Shown one piece after another: positions 33,558-42,602 of a stretch of 64,000 nucleotides of DNA. Source of the DNA: Burkholderiales bacterium (lineage in GTDB: Bacteria; Pseudomonadota; Gammaproteobacteria; Burkholderiales; Burkholderiaceae_C); NCBI GenBank assembly GCA_017302655.1, contig JAFLDE010000004.1, positions 33,177-97,176 on the forward strand, written 5' to 3'. Numbering within the stretch: the first letter of the stretch is position 1; every line of letters begins with the position of its first letter. The notes beneath the pieces are model-generated. The model was not told where the DNA came from. It worked only from the letters and a program-made list of their open reading frames with translations, and did not search any database. A program made the translations under genes and the position numbers.

Positions 33558-34871
33558 TCAACGCTGCGCCAGCGGCGTCACGTTGCGGCTCTTGGCGCCC
33601 ACGAAGAGTTGCCGCGGACGGCCGATCTTGTACTCAGGATCGCCAATCATCTCGTTGAGCTGAGCGATCCAGCCCACCGTGCGCGCCAGCGCAAAGATGG
33701 CCGTGAACAGCGGCACCGGGATGCCAATCGCGCGTTGCACGATGCCCGAGTAGAAGTCGACGTTCGGGTAGAGCTTGCGGGCGACGAAGTATTCGTCTTC
33801 CAGCGCGATCTTCTCCAGTTCCATGGCCAGCTTGAACAGCGGGTCATCCTGCAGGCCGAGTTCGTTCAGCACCTCGTAGCAGGTTTCGCGCATGAGCTTG
33901 GCACGCGGGTCGTAGTTCTTGTAGACCCGGTGCCCGAAGCCCATCAGCTTGACACCGCTGTTCTTGTCCTTGACCTTGCCGATGAACTCACCAATCTTGG
34001 CCACGCCGCCCATTTGCTGGATGTCGCCGAGCATCTCCAAGCAAGCCTCGTTGGCGCCACCGTGGGCCGGGCCCCAAAGGCAGGCCACGCCTGCCGCAAT
34101 GGCCGCGAAGGGGTTGGTGCCGGAGGAACCGCACAGGCGCACCGTGCTGGTGGAGGCGTTCTGCTCGTGGTCGGCGTGCAGGGTGAAGATGCGGTCCATC
34201 GCGCGCACCAACACCTCGTTCGGCTTGTACTCCTCGCAGGGCGTGGCAAACATCATGCGCATGAAGTTGCCGGCGTAGGACAGGTCGTTCTTCGGGTAGA
34301 TGTACGGCTGACCCACGGTGTACTTGTAGGCCATGGCCACCAGCGTCGGCATCTTGGCGATCAAGCGGATCGCCGCGATTTCGCGGTGCTCGGGGTTATG
34401 GACGTCGGTGCTGTCGTGATAGAAGGCCGAGAGCGCCCCCACGAGGCCGGTCATCACGGCCATCGGGTGGGCATCGCGACGGAACCCGCGCAGGAAGAAC
34501 TGCATCTGCTCGTTGACCATCGTGTGGCGCATCACACGCTGGTTGAACGCTTCCTTCTGACTGGCGTTGGGCAACTCGCCGTACAGCAGCAGGTAGCAGG
34601 TCTCCAGGTAATCGCAGTTCACCGCCAGTTGCTCGATGGGGTAACCGCGGTAGAGCAACTCGCCCTTGTCACCATCGATGTACGTGATGGTGCTGTTGCA
34701 AGAAGCGGTGGAAAGGAAGCCGGGGTCGTAGGTGAACTTGCCGGTCTGCGCGTACAGCTTGCGGATGTCGATCACATCCGGGCCGATGGAGCCCTTGTAG
34801 ATGGGCAACTCCATGCTGGGGCTGCCGTCGCTGAAGGCCAGCGTGGCTTTGATGTCGGAAGGGGTCATCAT
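33558..34871 (-). CDS. gltA: Citrate synthase (type II, hexameric)
   Basis: 437 residues. Catalyses oxaloacetate plus acetyl-CoA to citrate. Motifs include [31 protein letters not shown], the catalytic His in [31 protein letters not shown], and [15 protein letters not shown] with Asp in [10 protein letters not shown]. The length and N-terminal domain are those of the NADH-sensitive Gram-negative form. AAGGAG lies just upstream of the ATGATG start. It is last in sdhCDAB-sdhE-gltA, followed by an intrinsic terminator. Confidence 0.98.
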   Translation of the reverse strand: MMTPSDIKATLAFSDGSPSMELPIYKGSIGPDVIDIRKLYAQTGKFTYDPGFLSTASCNSTITYIDGDKGELLYRGYPIEQLAVNCDYLETCYLLLYGELPNASQKEAFNQRVMRHTMVNEQMQFFLRGFRRDAHPMAVMTGLVGALSAFYHDSTDVHNPEHREIAAIRLIAKMPTLVAMAYKYTVGQPYIYPKNDLSYAGNFMRMMFATPCEEYKPNEVLVRAMDRIFTLHADHEQNASTSTVRLCGSSGTNPFAAIAAGVACLWGPAHGGANEACLEMLGDIQQMGGVAKIGEFIGKVKDKNSGVKLMGFGHRVYKNYDPRAKLMRETCYEVLNELGLQDDPLFKLAMELEKIALEDEYFVARKLYPNVDFYSGIVQRAIGIPVPLFTAIFALARTVGWIAQLNEMIGDPEYKIGRPRQLFVGAKSRNVTPLAQR

Positions 34872-34887
34872 GGTGGGCTCCTTGGGT

Positions 34888-35166
34888 TCAGTGATTCTGT
34901 GACGGTGCCGGTCGGCGCATCAATGCCAACAATGCATGAACCTCGGCTCGGTTCAGCACGCCTTCTGGTTCGCGGCGTGCGAGCAGCAGGTCGAGCAGAT
35001 CGTTGTCGGACAGGTCCATCAGAGCGGAAAGCGCTTCACCCTGTTCGCAACTGATACGGCCCTCGTGCTCGGCGAAGAATCGCTCGATGAACAGGTCGTT
35101 CTCCAACAGCCCGCGGCGGCAGCGCCAGCGCAGCTTGGAGAGCGAGCGTTCGTCGAGCAGGTTCAT
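34888..35166 (-). CDS. sdhE: FAD assembly factor SdhE
   Basis: 92 residues. SdhE promotes covalent flavinylation of SdhA; the conserved RGxxE motif appears as [14 protein letters not shown], and the C-terminal [14 protein letters not shown] matches the family. There is no Shine-Dalgarno: the start codon is the last ATGA of an 8-bp tandem repeat that begins at the sdhB stop, so translation is probably coupled to sdhB by re-initiation. gltA follows 16 bp later. Confidence 0.93.
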   Translation of the reverse strand: MNLLDERSLSKLRWRCRRGLLENDLFIERFFAEHEGRISCEQGEALSALMDLSDNDLLDLLLARREPEGVLNRAEVHALLALMRRPAPSQNH

Positions 35167-35210
35167 ACAGTCATACGGTCATACGGTCATACGGTCATAC
35201 GGTCATACGG
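35163..35210 (-). repeat. Six-copy 8-bp tandem repeat linking the sdhB stop to the sdhE start
   Basis: On the plus strand the unit is TCATACGG, six copies in a row, the copy nearest sdhE having one change (TCATACAG). On the coding strand each unit carries ATGA. The first ATGA contains the sdhB stop; the last is the sdhE start. In between, each ATG opens a three-codon frame (Met-Thr-Val) whose stop overlaps the next ATG. Confidence 0.95.
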
Positions 35211-35910
35211 CGCGGCGCACCATCAGTTCCTTGATCTTGCCGATGGCCTTGGTGGGGTTCAGACCCTTGGGGCAGACGTCGACGCAGTTCATGATGCTGT
35301 GGCAGCGGAACAGGCGGTACGGGTCTTCCAGGTTGTCCAGACGCTCCGAGGTCGCCTGATCGCGGCTGTCGGCAATGAAGCGATAGGCCTGCAGCAAGCC
35401 AGCGGGACCCACAAACTTGTCCGGGTTCCACCAGAAGCTCGGACAGCTCGTGCTGCAGCTGGCGCAGAGGATGCACTCGTAAAGACCGTCCAGTTCCTCG
35501 CGCTCCTCGGGGGACTGCAAGCGCTCCTTTTCAGGCGGAATGCTGTCGTTGATGAGGTAAGGCTTGATCGAGTGGTACTGCTTGAAGAACTGCGTCATGT
35601 CGACGATCAGGTCGCGCACGACGGGCAAGCCCGGCAGGGGCTTGAGCGTCACCACCTGCGGCAGTGAGCGCATATTGGTCAGGCAGGCCAGTCCGTTCTT
35701 GCCGTTGATGTTCATCGCGTCCGACCCACACACGCCTTCGCGGCAGGAGCGGCGGAAAGACAGCGTGGGATCGACGGATTTCAGCTTGAGCAAGGCGTCC
35801 AGCAGCATGCGTTCGGACCCGTCGAGTTCCACCTCGAGGGTCTGCATGTAGGGCTTGGCGTCCTTGTCGGGGTCGTAGCGGTAGACCTTGAAGGTGCGCT
35901 TGTCGGCCAT
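35203..35910 (-). CDS. sdhB: Succinate dehydrogenase iron-sulfur subunit
   Basis: 235 residues from the ATG at 35910, preceded by GGAG at 6 nt; an ATG 12 bp upstream is less well placed. The 2Fe-2S site reads [21 protein letters not shown], split over residues about 54-75, and the 4Fe-4S/3Fe-4S sites are [16 protein letters not shown] and [17 protein letters not shown]. It passes electrons from SdhA flavin to quinone in complex II. The C-terminal VRRAV and stop lie inside the first unit of the tandem repeat. Confidence 0.97.
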   Translation of the reverse strand: MADKRTFKVYRYDPDKDAKPYMQTLEVELDGSERMLLDALLKLKSVDPTLSFRRSCREGVCGSDAMNINGKNGLACLTNMRSLPQVVTLKPLPGLPVVRDLIVDMTQFFKQYHSIKPYLINDSIPPEKERLQSPEEREELDGLYECILCASCSTSCPSFWWNPDKFVGPAGLLQAYRFIADSRDQATSERLDNLEDPYRLFRCHSIMNCVDVCPKGLNPTKAIGKIKELMVRRAV

Positions 35911-35924
35911 CTTCTTCTCCATTC

Positions 35925-37685
35925 TTAGAACGTGCGCACCTTGGGGGGGATGCTCTCGACGGTGAGCGGCTGCATCTTCACCGGCTTGTAGGACAGCTTC
36001 GAGCCTTCGGAGTACCAGAGCGAGTGCTTCATCCAGTTGGCGTCGTCGCGGTTCGGGTAGTCGTTGTGGGCGTGCGCACCCCGGCTCTCCGGGCGAGCTG
36101 CGGCGGAGACGATGGTCGCTTGCGCAGCCTCGATGAGGTTCTCGACCTCCAGCGCCTCGATGCGTGCGGTGTTGAAGACCTTGCTCTTGTCCTTCAGGCC
36201 GATGGACTTGACGCGCTCGCGCAGCTGCGCGACCTTGGCCACGCCTTCGTCCATGCTGGCTTGGGTGCGGAACACCCCCGCGTGCTTCTGCATGGTGGCA
36301 CGCAGATCGTTGGCCACGTCCTGCGCGTACTCGCCGTTGCTCGCGCCGTCCAGTCGCGCCAGGCGCGCCAAAGTGCGATCGGCCGCATCCTTGGGTACCG
36401 GCTTGAACTCGCGGTTCTTCAGGTTGAAGTCGACGATGTGGCGACCGGCTGCGCGACCGAAGACGACCAGGTCGAGCAGCGAGTTGGTGCCCAGGCGATT
36501 GGCGCCGTGGACGCTGACACAGGAGCATTCGCCCACCGCGTACAGCCCATTGATGATGTTGTTGGGGTTGTCGCCCTTGGGCGTGACGACCTGACCATGG
36601 ATGTTGGTCGGGATGCCCCCCATTTGGTAGTGGATGGTCGGCACCACCGGGATCGGTTCCTTGGTGATGTCGACGTTGGCGAAGTTGTGACCGATCTCGA
36701 ACACCGAGGGCAGGCGCTTCAGGATGGTGTCCTTGCCCAGGTGGGTCATGTCGAGCAGCACATAGTCCTTGTTCGGACCGCAGCCGCGCCCTTCCTTGAT
36801 TTCCTGGTCCATCGAACGCGACACGAAGTCGCGCGGCGCCAAGTCCTTCAACGTCGGCGCGTAGCGCTGCATGAAGGCGTCACCGTTGGCGTTGCGCAGG
36901 ATTGCCCCCTCGCCTCGGCAGCCTTCAGTGAGCAGCACGCCGGCACCGGCCACCCCGGTCGGGTGGAATTGCCAGAACTCCATGTCTTCCAGCGGAATGC
37001 CGGCACGCGCCGCCATGCCCAGGCCATCCCCGGTGTTGATGAAGGCATTGGTGCTGGCCGCGTAGATGCGTCCGGCACCGCCGGTGGCCATCAGGACGGT
37101 CTTGGCTTGCAGGATGTGGACTTCGCCTGTTTCCATCTCCAGCGCCGTGACCCCGACGCAGTCGCCGTCTGCGTCAAGGATCAGGTCGAGCGCCATCCAC
37201 TCGACGAAGAACTGCGTGCGCGCCTTGACGTTCTGCTGGTACAGGGTGTGCAGCAGCGCATGGCCGGTGCGGTCCGCCGCCGCGCAGGCGCGCTGTACGG
37301 GCTTCTCGCCGTAATTGGCGGTGTGGCCACCGAAGGGGCGCTGGTAGATCGTGCCGTCCGGGTTGCGGTCGAAAGGCATGCCCAGGTGTTCGAGCTCGTA
37401 CACCACCTTGGGCGCCTCGCGGCACATGAACTCGATGGCGTCCTGGTCGCCCAACCAATCCGATCCCTTGACGGTGTCGAAGAAGTGGTAGTGCCAGTTG
37501 TCTTCGCTCATGTTGCCCAGCGAAGCCCCGATGCCCCCCTGCGCCGCCACGGTGTGCGAACGGGTGGGGAAGACCTTGGACAAGCAGGCCACGTTCAGGC
37601 CGGCCTGCGCCAGTTGCAGCGACGCGCGCATGCCGGAGCCGCCCGCACCGACGATGACGACGTCGAATTTTCTTGTAGTCAGCAT
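35925..37685 (-). CDS. sdhA: Succinate dehydrogenase flavoprotein subunit
   Basis: 586 residues. FAD-binding start [20 protein letters not shown], the flavin-linking His in [18 protein letters not shown], active-site motifs [20 protein letters not shown] and [15 protein letters not shown], and [10 protein letters not shown]. Oxidises succinate to fumarate on the cytoplasmic face of complex II. It follows sdhD by 4 bp and precedes sdhB by 14 bp. Confidence 0.98.
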   Translation of the reverse strand: MLTTRKFDVVIVGAGGSGMRASLQLAQAGLNVACLSKVFPTRSHTVAAQGGIGASLGNMSEDNWHYHFFDTVKGSDWLGDQDAIEFMCREAPKVVYELEHLGMPFDRNPDGTIYQRPFGGHTANYGEKPVQRACAAADRTGHALLHTLYQQNVKARTQFFVEWMALDLILDADGDCVGVTALEMETGEVHILQAKTVLMATGGAGRIYAASTNAFINTGDGLGMAARAGIPLEDMEFWQFHPTGVAGAGVLLTEGCRGEGAILRNANGDAFMQRYAPTLKDLAPRDFVSRSMDQEIKEGRGCGPNKDYVLLDMTHLGKDTILKRLPSVFEIGHNFANVDITKEPIPVVPTIHYQMGGIPTNIHGQVVTPKGDNPNNIINGLYAVGECSCVSVHGANRLGTNSLLDLVVFGRAAGRHIVDFNLKNREFKPVPKDAADRTLARLARLDGASNGEYAQDVANDLRATMQKHAGVFRTQASMDEGVAKVAQLRERVKSIGLKDKSKVFNTARIEALEVENLIEAAQATIVSAAARPESRGAHAHNDYPNRDDANWMKHSLWYSEGSKLSYKPVKMQPLTVESIPPKVRTF

Positions 37686-37689
37686 GGCT

Positions 37690-38049
37690 TCACAGCCTCC
37701 AGAGCACTTGAACTGCCCAACCGGTGCAACCCACCAGCCAGACCAAGGTGAAGACGTGCAGGCACAGGCGGATGCCCACCGGCTTCACGTAATCCATCCA
37801 GATGTCACGAACGCCCACCCACGCGTGGTAAGCCAGCGAGACGATCAGCGCGAAAGTCAGAACCTTCATCCACTGCGCAGAGAAGATGCCGGACCAGCGC
37901 ACATAGTTCATTTCGCCTGGTGCCAGCACTTGCGCGAGCAGCGCCAGCGTGAACAGGGCCATCAGCGCGCCAGTGACGCGCTGGGCCAGCCAATCGCGCA
38001 AGCCATAACTCGCCCCGGTGACGAGGCGCTTGTTTCCATAAGTGCTCAT
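37690..38049 (-). CDS. sdhD: Succinate dehydrogenase membrane anchor subunit D
   Basis: 119 residues with three TM helices (RVTGALMALFTLALLAQVL; VLTFALIVSLAYHAWVGV; LCLHVFTLVWLVGCTGWAV). The haem-ligand His lies in SLAYHAWVGVRDIWMDYVKP, the pattern seen in proteobacterial SdhD. It anchors SdhAB and helps form the quinone site. It lies 13 bp after sdhC. Confidence 0.93.
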   Translation of the reverse strand: MSTYGNKRLVTGASYGLRDWLAQRVTGALMALFTLALLAQVLAPGEMNYVRWSGIFSAQWMKVLTFALIVSLAYHAWVGVRDIWMDYVKPVGIRLCLHVFTLVWLVGCTGWAVQVLWRL

Positions 38050-38062
38050 CGTTGCGCCTCCC

Positions 38063-38488
38063 TCAGTACAGGCCGAACAGCTTGGCGCCCAGCAGCGCGG
38101 TCAAAAGCAGGCTGAGCGTGAGCACCACCACAGCGCTGGACCGACCTTGCTCTTTGCTTACTGAATGCGTCGCATCCATCCACAAGTGGCGCATCCCCGC
38201 CAGGAAGTGATGCAGGTACGCCCAGATCAGCGCCAGCACCGCGAGCTTTACGAGCAGCGCAGGCACGAAGCCAATGCCAGCCTCGAAGGCGCTGCGGAAC
38301 ACCTCGAAACTGATCTCGCTCGTCACGCTGGTGTCGAACAACCAGACGATGAAGGGCAGCAACAGAAAGAGGAGCAAGCCGCTGATGCGGTGCAGGATGG
38401 ACACGAAACCAGCCACTGGCAGCCGGTATCCCGGCAAGTCAGTTAACACATGGACGTTCGTGTAGACGGGACGGGGCTTGGTGCTCAT
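38063..38488 (-). CDS. sdhC: Succinate dehydrogenase cytochrome b556 subunit
   Basis: 141 residues, three TM helices. Family motifs are RPVYTNVHVLTDLPGYRLPV at the start (PRP and quinone-site residues), SILHRISGLLLFL with quinone-site Ser/Arg, and the haem His in LHHFLAGMRHLWMD. First gene of the sdhCDAB-sdhE-gltA operon, divergent from mdh. Confidence 0.95.
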   Translation of the reverse strand: MSTKPRPVYTNVHVLTDLPGYRLPVAGFVSILHRISGLLLFLLLPFIVWLFDTSVTSEISFEVFRSAFEAGIGFVPALLVKLAVLALIWAYLHHFLAGMRHLWMDATHSVSKEQGRSSAVVVLTLSLLLTALLGAKLFGLY

Positions 38489-38687
38489 CGGCAGGCCTCG
38501 GGGCGAAGGATTCGTTATTGGAAGAAACAGCGGCCGGCGATTCTAGGCATGGGCATTACAGCGGCCTGACGATGGGGGTCTTCGTTTCATAGAGGAGACA
38601 GCGCCTGTACCGAGTGGAAACCCGGCCTAAACTCGCCCGCCTTTGCCTTCCCACCCCCATTCCTAGCCACTACCCCGGAGTCTCTCC
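38489..38687. promoter_or_regulatory. Divergent sdhC / mdh promoter region
   Basis: 199 bp between the two starts. For sdhC, a -10-like TAGAAT lies at 38540-38545 on the minus strand. For mdh, a -10-like TAAACT lies at 38628-38633. Neither has a good -35, as is common in such promoters. GGAG precedes the mdh ATG. No regulator gene is present in between. Confidence 0.45.
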
Positions 38688-39674
38688 ATGAGCAAGAAGC
38701 CCGTTCGCGTCGCCGTCACCGGCGCCGCTGGCCAAATTGGTTACGCCCTGCTGTTCCGCATCGCCTCGGGCGAAATGCTGGGCAAGGATCAGCCGGTGAT
38801 CCTGCAACTGCTGGAGATCCCTGACGAGAAGGCCCAGAACGCACTCAGGGGAGTGATGATGGAACTGGAGGACTGCGCGTTCCCGCTGCTCGCCGGAATG
38901 GAAGCGCACAGCGATCCCATGACCGCGTTCAAGCACACTGACTACGCGCTGCTCGTCGGCGCCCGCCCGCGCGGCCCTGGCATGGAGCGCGCCGACCTGC
39001 TGGCCGCCAATGCGCAGATCTTCACCGCGCAGGGCAAGGCACTGAACGCCGTCGCCAGCCGCAACGTCAAGGTGCTGGTGGTTGGCAACCCCGCCAACAC
39101 CAACGCCTACATCGCCATGAAGAGCGCACCGGACCTGCCGCGCGAGAACTTCACCGCCATGCTGCGCCTGGACCACAACCGTGCCGCGTCGCAGATCGCC
39201 GCGAAGACCGGCAAGCCGGTCGGTGCCATCCGTAAGCTGGCCGTTTGGGGCAACCACTCGCCGACCATGTACGCCGACTACCGCTTCGCGACGATCGACG
39301 GCGCGTCGGTGAAGGACATGATCAACGACCAGGTCTGGAACGCGGACACCTTCTTGCCCACCGTCGGCAAGCGTGGCGCCGCCATCATTGCTGCGCGTGG
39401 CCTGTCCAGTGCCGCTTCCGCCGCCAATGCCGCCATCGACCACATGCGCGACTGGGCTCTGGGCACTGGCGACGAGTGGGTGACCATGGGCGTGCCCAGC
39501 AACGGTGAATACGGTATTCCGAAGGACGTGATGTTCGGCTACCCGGTGACCTGCGCCGGCGGCAAGTACAAGATCGTCGAAGGCCTGCCCATCGACGCCT
39601 TCTCGCAAGAGTGCATCAACAAGACCCTGGCCGAGTTGCAAGGCGAGCAGGACGGCGTCAAGCACCTGCTTTAA
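38688..39674 (+). CDS. mdh: Malate dehydrogenase (NAD)
   Basis: 328 residues, the cytoplasmic-type (YP_C-like) MDH of betaproteobacteria. NAD-binding [19 protein letters not shown], substrate-binding [27 protein letters not shown], and the catalytic His in [14 protein letters not shown]. It oxidises malate to oxaloacetate for the adjacent citrate synthase. GGAG ribosome-binding site; followed by a clear intrinsic terminator. Confidence 0.98.
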   Translation: MSKKPVRVAVTGAAGQIGYALLFRIASGEMLGKDQPVILQLLEIPDEKAQNALRGVMMELEDCAFPLLAGMEAHSDPMTAFKHTDYALLVGARPRGPGMERADLLAANAQIFTAQGKALNAVASRNVKVLVVGNPANTNAYIAMKSAPDLPRENFTAMLRLDHNRAASQIAAKTGKPVGAIRKLAVWGNHSPTMYADYRFATIDGASVKDMINDQVWNADTFLPTVGKRGAAIIAARGLSSAASAANAAIDHMRDWALGTGDEWVTMGVPSNGEYGIPKDVMFGYPVTCAGGKYKIVEGLPIDAFSQECINKTLAELQGEQDGVKHLL

Positions 39675-39697
39675 TTCGCCCGACGCAACTCCTGAAG

Positions 39698-39728
39698 AGC
39701 CGGCCCGCGTCCAGCGCGCCGGCTTTTT
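39698..39728 (+). terminator. Rho-independent terminator after mdh
   Basis: Arms AGCCGGC and GCCGGCT (7 bp) with a 13-nt loop, followed by TTTTT. It begins 23 bp after the mdh stop. The next gene starts at 39731, right behind the U-tract, so its expression depends on read-through or an internal promoter. Confidence 0.85.
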
Positions 39729-39730
39729 CA

Positions 39731-40714
39731 ATGATGCACCCCAAGCTTGCTCTGTTTGCCGGCGAAGCGCCGCCCCGCCGACTGCCGGTCGTCGACCACT
39801 ATTGCGGCATCGAGAAATTGATGCGCAAGAGCCTGCAATTGCAGGCCGGGCGCGGTCCCGTGTTCGATGTGACCTTGGATTGCGAGGACGGCGCCGCCGT
39901 GGGTGCCGAAGCCGAGCACATCCAATTGGTGTGCGAGCTGATGGCCAGCGCTGACAACCACCATGACCGGGTGGGGGTGCGCGTCCATCCCATTGACCAC
40001 CCTGCTTTCGAGATGGAGTTGGACACCCTGGCGCGTGCATCGAGGGCGGCCGCCTATCTGATGCTGCCCAAGGTCGAGTCAGCCCAGCAGTTGCATCGTG
40101 GCGTTGCCGCCGTGAAGGCCGCATGGGGTGCCAGAACACCGCCCCCCTTGCAGGTATTGATCGAGACCCATGGCGGCCTGCGCGAGGTGGAAGCCATCGC
40201 GGCACAGCCCGAAGTCGAGTCGCTTTCGTTCGGCCTGATGGACTTCGTCTCCGGGCACCATGGCGCCATTCCTCGCAGTGCCATGACCATGGAGGGTCAG
40301 TTCAGTCACCCGCTCGTCAGACGGGCCAAGCTGATGATCAGCGCAGCCGCGCTCGGCCACGGCAAGGTGCCTTCCCATTGCGTCGTCACTGAGTTAAAGG
40401 ACAAACATCGCCTGCAGGCGGCGGCTGGGCGTGCGTGGCGAGAGTTCGGCTACCTGCGGATGTGGAGCATTCACCCGGACCAGATCGAGCCAATCCTGGA
40501 GGCGTTCTCGCCCAGTGCGGCTGAGGTTGACGAAGCCATCGAAGTGCTATTGGCCGCTCAGGAGGCCCAGTGGGCACCGATCCGGCACCGCGATCACCTC
40601 CATGACCGGGCGAGTTACCGCTACTTCTGGTCGCTGCTCGATCAGGCGCATGCGACGGGCCAGCCATTGCCGGAAGTCGCCCTTTCACGATTTTTCACTC
40701 CTGGAAATCGCTGA
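39731..40714 (+). CDS. HpcH/HpaI aldolase / CitE-like CoA-ester lyase
   Basis: 327 residues from ATGATG at 39731. TIM-barrel lyase of the CitE group: metal/acid residues in FDVTLDCEDGAA and the arginine-bearing VGVRVHPIDHPAFEMEL, with the Glu-bearing PLQVLIETHGGLREVEAIA and the SFGLMDFVSGHHGAIP segment. Substrates of such stand-alone CitE proteins include malyl-CoA, citramalyl-CoA and relatives; which one applies here is not visible. It follows mdh beyond a terminator, an arrangement common in this order. Confidence 0.85.
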   Translation: MMHPKLALFAGEAPPRRLPVVDHYCGIEKLMRKSLQLQAGRGPVFDVTLDCEDGAAVGAEAEHIQLVCELMASADNHHDRVGVRVHPIDHPAFEMELDTLARASRAAAYLMLPKVESAQQLHRGVAAVKAAWGARTPPPLQVLIETHGGLREVEAIAAQPEVESLSFGLMDFVSGHHGAIPRSAMTMEGQFSHPLVRRAKLMISAAALGHGKVPSHCVVTELKDKHRLQAAAGRAWREFGYLRMWSIHPDQIEPILEAFSPSAAEVDEAIEVLLAAQEAQWAPIRHRDHLHDRASYRYFWSLLDQAHATGQPLPEVALSRFFTPGNR

Positions 40715-40787
40715 CACGGACGCTCACGCGGCGGCTGCACAAGGGACAGAGAATTCAGCCCTTTCTGCTGAATGGACTCGACGGACC

Positions 40788-41285
40788 ATGCGCGCCACCT
40801 CTGCCCTTCTCACGACCCTGATTCTTTCGCTCCCGCTGTCCGGCGTGGCCCAACAAGCGAATCCAGGCAACGGCGCGAAGGCCGTGCCTGCGAAGTCGGC
40901 CAAGGCGTCGAAGAAGAAAGCACCCGTTGAACCCATCGAGCCCGAAGTCATCGAAGAAGAGCGGCTAGCTGTCGCCCCTCACGTGATGGTGGGCGATTCG
41001 CACTGCGAGTTCGGTCACCGCATCCGGGTCGAGGCCCACCCGAAACTGGCCGGTCGCTTTTTGCTGGAGCACCGAGGCGCCAAGCATGTACTCACGCCGC
41101 ACCCCACGACGACCGGAGTGGTTCGCCTGGAGGCGCGGCATGCCGGTCTGGTTTGGTTGCAGGTTCCGGTGAAGTCGATGCTGCTGGACGCGAAGAAGGG
41201 CCAGCGCGTCGCCGACAACTGCATGCATGCACATCAAGTCGCCGAAGTCGAGGCGAACCGTGAGCAAGCCACGGCGACGCAGTGA
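40788..41285 (+). CDS. Exported hypothetical protein
   Basis: 165 residues from the ATG at 40788. The signal peptide (MRATSALLTTLILSLPLSGVA) is followed by a Lys/Ala-rich linker (KAVPAKSAKASKKKAPVEP) and an acidic patch, then a compact domain with two Cys (DSHCEFGHRIRVEAHP; DNCMHAHQ) that could form a disulfide. No recognised function. It ends 153 bp before rpsU. Confidence 0.7.
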   Translation: MRATSALLTTLILSLPLSGVAQQANPGNGAKAVPAKSAKASKKKAPVEPIEPEVIEEERLAVAPHVMVGDSHCEFGHRIRVEAHPKLAGRFLLEHRGAKHVLTPHPTTTGVVRLEARHAGLVWLQVPVKSMLLDAKKGQRVADNCMHAHQVAEVEANREQATATQ

Positions 41286-41293
41286 TCTTCCGG

Positions 41294-41299
41294 TATACT
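41294..41299 (+). promoter_or_regulatory. -10 element of a probable rpsU promoter
   Basis: TATACT, five of six to the consensus TATAAT, in the 153-bp gap before rpsU. No convincing -35 is seen at 16-18 bp. It would give a leader of about 130 nt. Confidence 0.4.
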
Positions 41300-41438
41300 C
41301 GCGCGCTTTGCTAGCAAACCCCCGCAACGATTTGCGCAGCTGCGGCACCAGTCTGGAACTTGGTTTGTGGTCCGGACCCAGAAGCCGATATCCCCTGGCA
41401 AGCCCCTGCGTGAACACCGAGCGAAACCGAAGGAACCC

Positions 41439-41651
41439 ATGACCACCATCCGCGTCAAAGAGAACGAGCCGTTCGACGTCGCCCTGCGCCGCTTCAAGCG
41501 CACCATTGAAAAACTTGGCCTGCTGACCGACCTTCGCGCCCGCGAATTCTTCGAGAAGCCCACCGCCGAGCGCAAGCGCAAGAAGGCCGCCGCCGTGAAG
41601 CGCCACTACAAGCGCGTGCGCAGCATGCAGCTGCCCAAGCGCATGTACTGA
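41439..41651 (+). CDS. rpsU: 30S ribosomal protein S21 (bS21)
   Basis: 70 residues from the ATG at 41439 (AAGGAA upstream). The sequence [19 protein letters not shown] and the basic tail [18 protein letters not shown] are typical bS21. It binds near the 3' end of 16S rRNA and helps initiation. It is followed by an intrinsic terminator and yqeY, but dnaG and rpoD, often next in this order, are not here. Confidence 0.98.
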   Translation: MTTIRVKENEPFDVALRRFKRTIEKLGLLTDLRAREFFEKPTAERKRKKAAAVKRHYKRVRSMQLPKRMY

Positions 41652-41674
41652 GCCCGACCGATGTCGGCTTGACG

Positions 41675-41698
41675 AGGCCCGCCCTGTGCGGGCCTTCT
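41675..41698 (+). terminator. Rho-independent terminator after rpsU
   Basis: Perfect arms AGGCCCGC and GCGGGCCT (8 bp) with a 5-nt loop, then TCTC; 23 bp after the rpsU stop. Confidence 0.75.
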
Positions 41699-41720
41699 CA
41701 TTTCCAGACCTCTTCACCCC

Positions 41721-42173
41721 ATGAGCCTCAAAGACCGCATCACCGAAGACATGAAGAGCGCCATGCGCGCTAAGGAAACCGACAAGCTCGGCACCATCCG
41801 CATGCTGTTGGCCGCTGTGAAGCAAAAGGAAGTCGACGAACGCGTGGTGGTCAACGACACCGATCTCGTCGCGATCGTCGACAAGCTGATCAAGCAGCGC
41901 AAGGACGCTCAATCGCAGTTCGCTGCGGCGGGACGCCAGGACCTGGCCGACAAGGAAGCCGCCGAAATCGACGTGCTCAAGGTCTACCTTCCCGAACGCT
42001 TGGACGCTGCCGGCGTCGCGGCCGAGATCGCCGCCCTGGTGCTGGAATTGGGCGGCGGTCAGAAGCTGGTTGCCGCCGACATGGGCAAGGTGATGGGGGC
42101 TGCCAAAGCCAAGCTTGCAGGCAAGGCTGACATGGCCATGGTTTCGGCCGCCGTGAAGCAGGCCCTCTCATGA
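41721..42173 (+). CDS. yqeY: GatB/YqeY domain protein
   Basis: 150 residues, the YqeY family length. The start MSLKDRITEDMKSAMRAKETD and the pattern TIRMLLAAVKQKEVDER, VDKLIKQRKDAQSQF, YLPERLD and GKVMGAAKAKLAGKADM are diagnostic. It shares the tail domain of GatB that binds tRNA, but its stand-alone role is not settled. It commonly neighbours rpsU. Its stop overlaps the next start as ATGA. Confidence 0.95.
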   Translation: MSLKDRITEDMKSAMRAKETDKLGTIRMLLAAVKQKEVDERVVVNDTDLVAIVDKLIKQRKDAQSQFAAAGRQDLADKEAAEIDVLKVYLPERLDAAGVAAEIAALVLELGGGQKLVAADMGKVMGAAKAKLAGKADMAMVSAAVKQALS

Positions 42174-42532
42174 GCTATCCCCTGCCCATCCAGCGCCTGA
42201 CCGATGAAGTCAGCGCCGCACCGCAGATGGACGCCAGCCAAGTCACCGAAGTGGCGGCCGCGGGCTTCAAGTCCATCATCAACAACCGCCCCGATTTCGA
42301 GTTCGAGGACGATCAGCCGACCAATGCCTCCATCGAAGCCGAGGCATTGAAAGCGGGCCTGGCCTACCGCTTCTTGCCAGTGGATGGCGGCTACCAAAGC
42401 CCAGAGGAAGCCGCGCAGCTGGCCGATCTGCTGCTGGAGTTGCCAAAGCCCATTTTGCTGTTCTGCCGCTCAGGCACACGCTCCACGCGCCTGTTCATGA
42501 TGGCGGTGGAAAACCTGAGGGAGCGTGGCTGA
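42170..42532 (+). CDS. TIGR01244/DUF442 protein (phosphatase-like, beta-lactamase-hydrolase-like)
   Basis: 120 residues. The start YPLPIQRLTDEVSAAPQMD and the loop LLFCRSGTRSTRLFMM, a Cys-X5-Arg phosphatase-type P-loop (CRSGTRS), define the family. Relatives occur fused or next to persulfide dioxygenases, suggesting a role in sulfur transfer or phosphatase activity; none is shown here. It is coupled to yqeY by an ATGA overlap. Confidence 0.82.
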   Translation: MSYPLPIQRLTDEVSAAPQMDASQVTEVAAAGFKSIINNRPDFEFEDDQPTNASIEAEALKAGLAYRFLPVDGGYQSPEEAAQLADLLLELPKPILLFCRSGTRSTRLFMMAVENLRERG

Positions 42533-42602
42533 TCGCTCCCCTACAGTGCCGCTAGTGAAGGAGCGGCATGTGTGGACATCGCCGCGTGACTTGGAGCGGC
42601 GT

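Noticed and set aside
33609-35054. Long plus-strand frame opposite gltA
   Set aside because: Antisense to citrate synthase with all catalytic motifs; no start signal or domain.
35163-35210. The 8-bp tandem repeat as iterons of an origin or as a CRISPR array
   Set aside because: Units are too short, there are no spacers, and no replication gene is near; the link to codon ends of sdhB and sdhE explains its position better.
35923-36528. Upstream extension of the sdhB frame
   Set aside because: It reads through the sdhA gene in another frame; the sdhB start with GGAG lies at 35910.
36024-37751. Long plus-strand frame opposite sdhA
   Set aside because: Antisense to a clear flavoprotein gene; shadow of codon bias.
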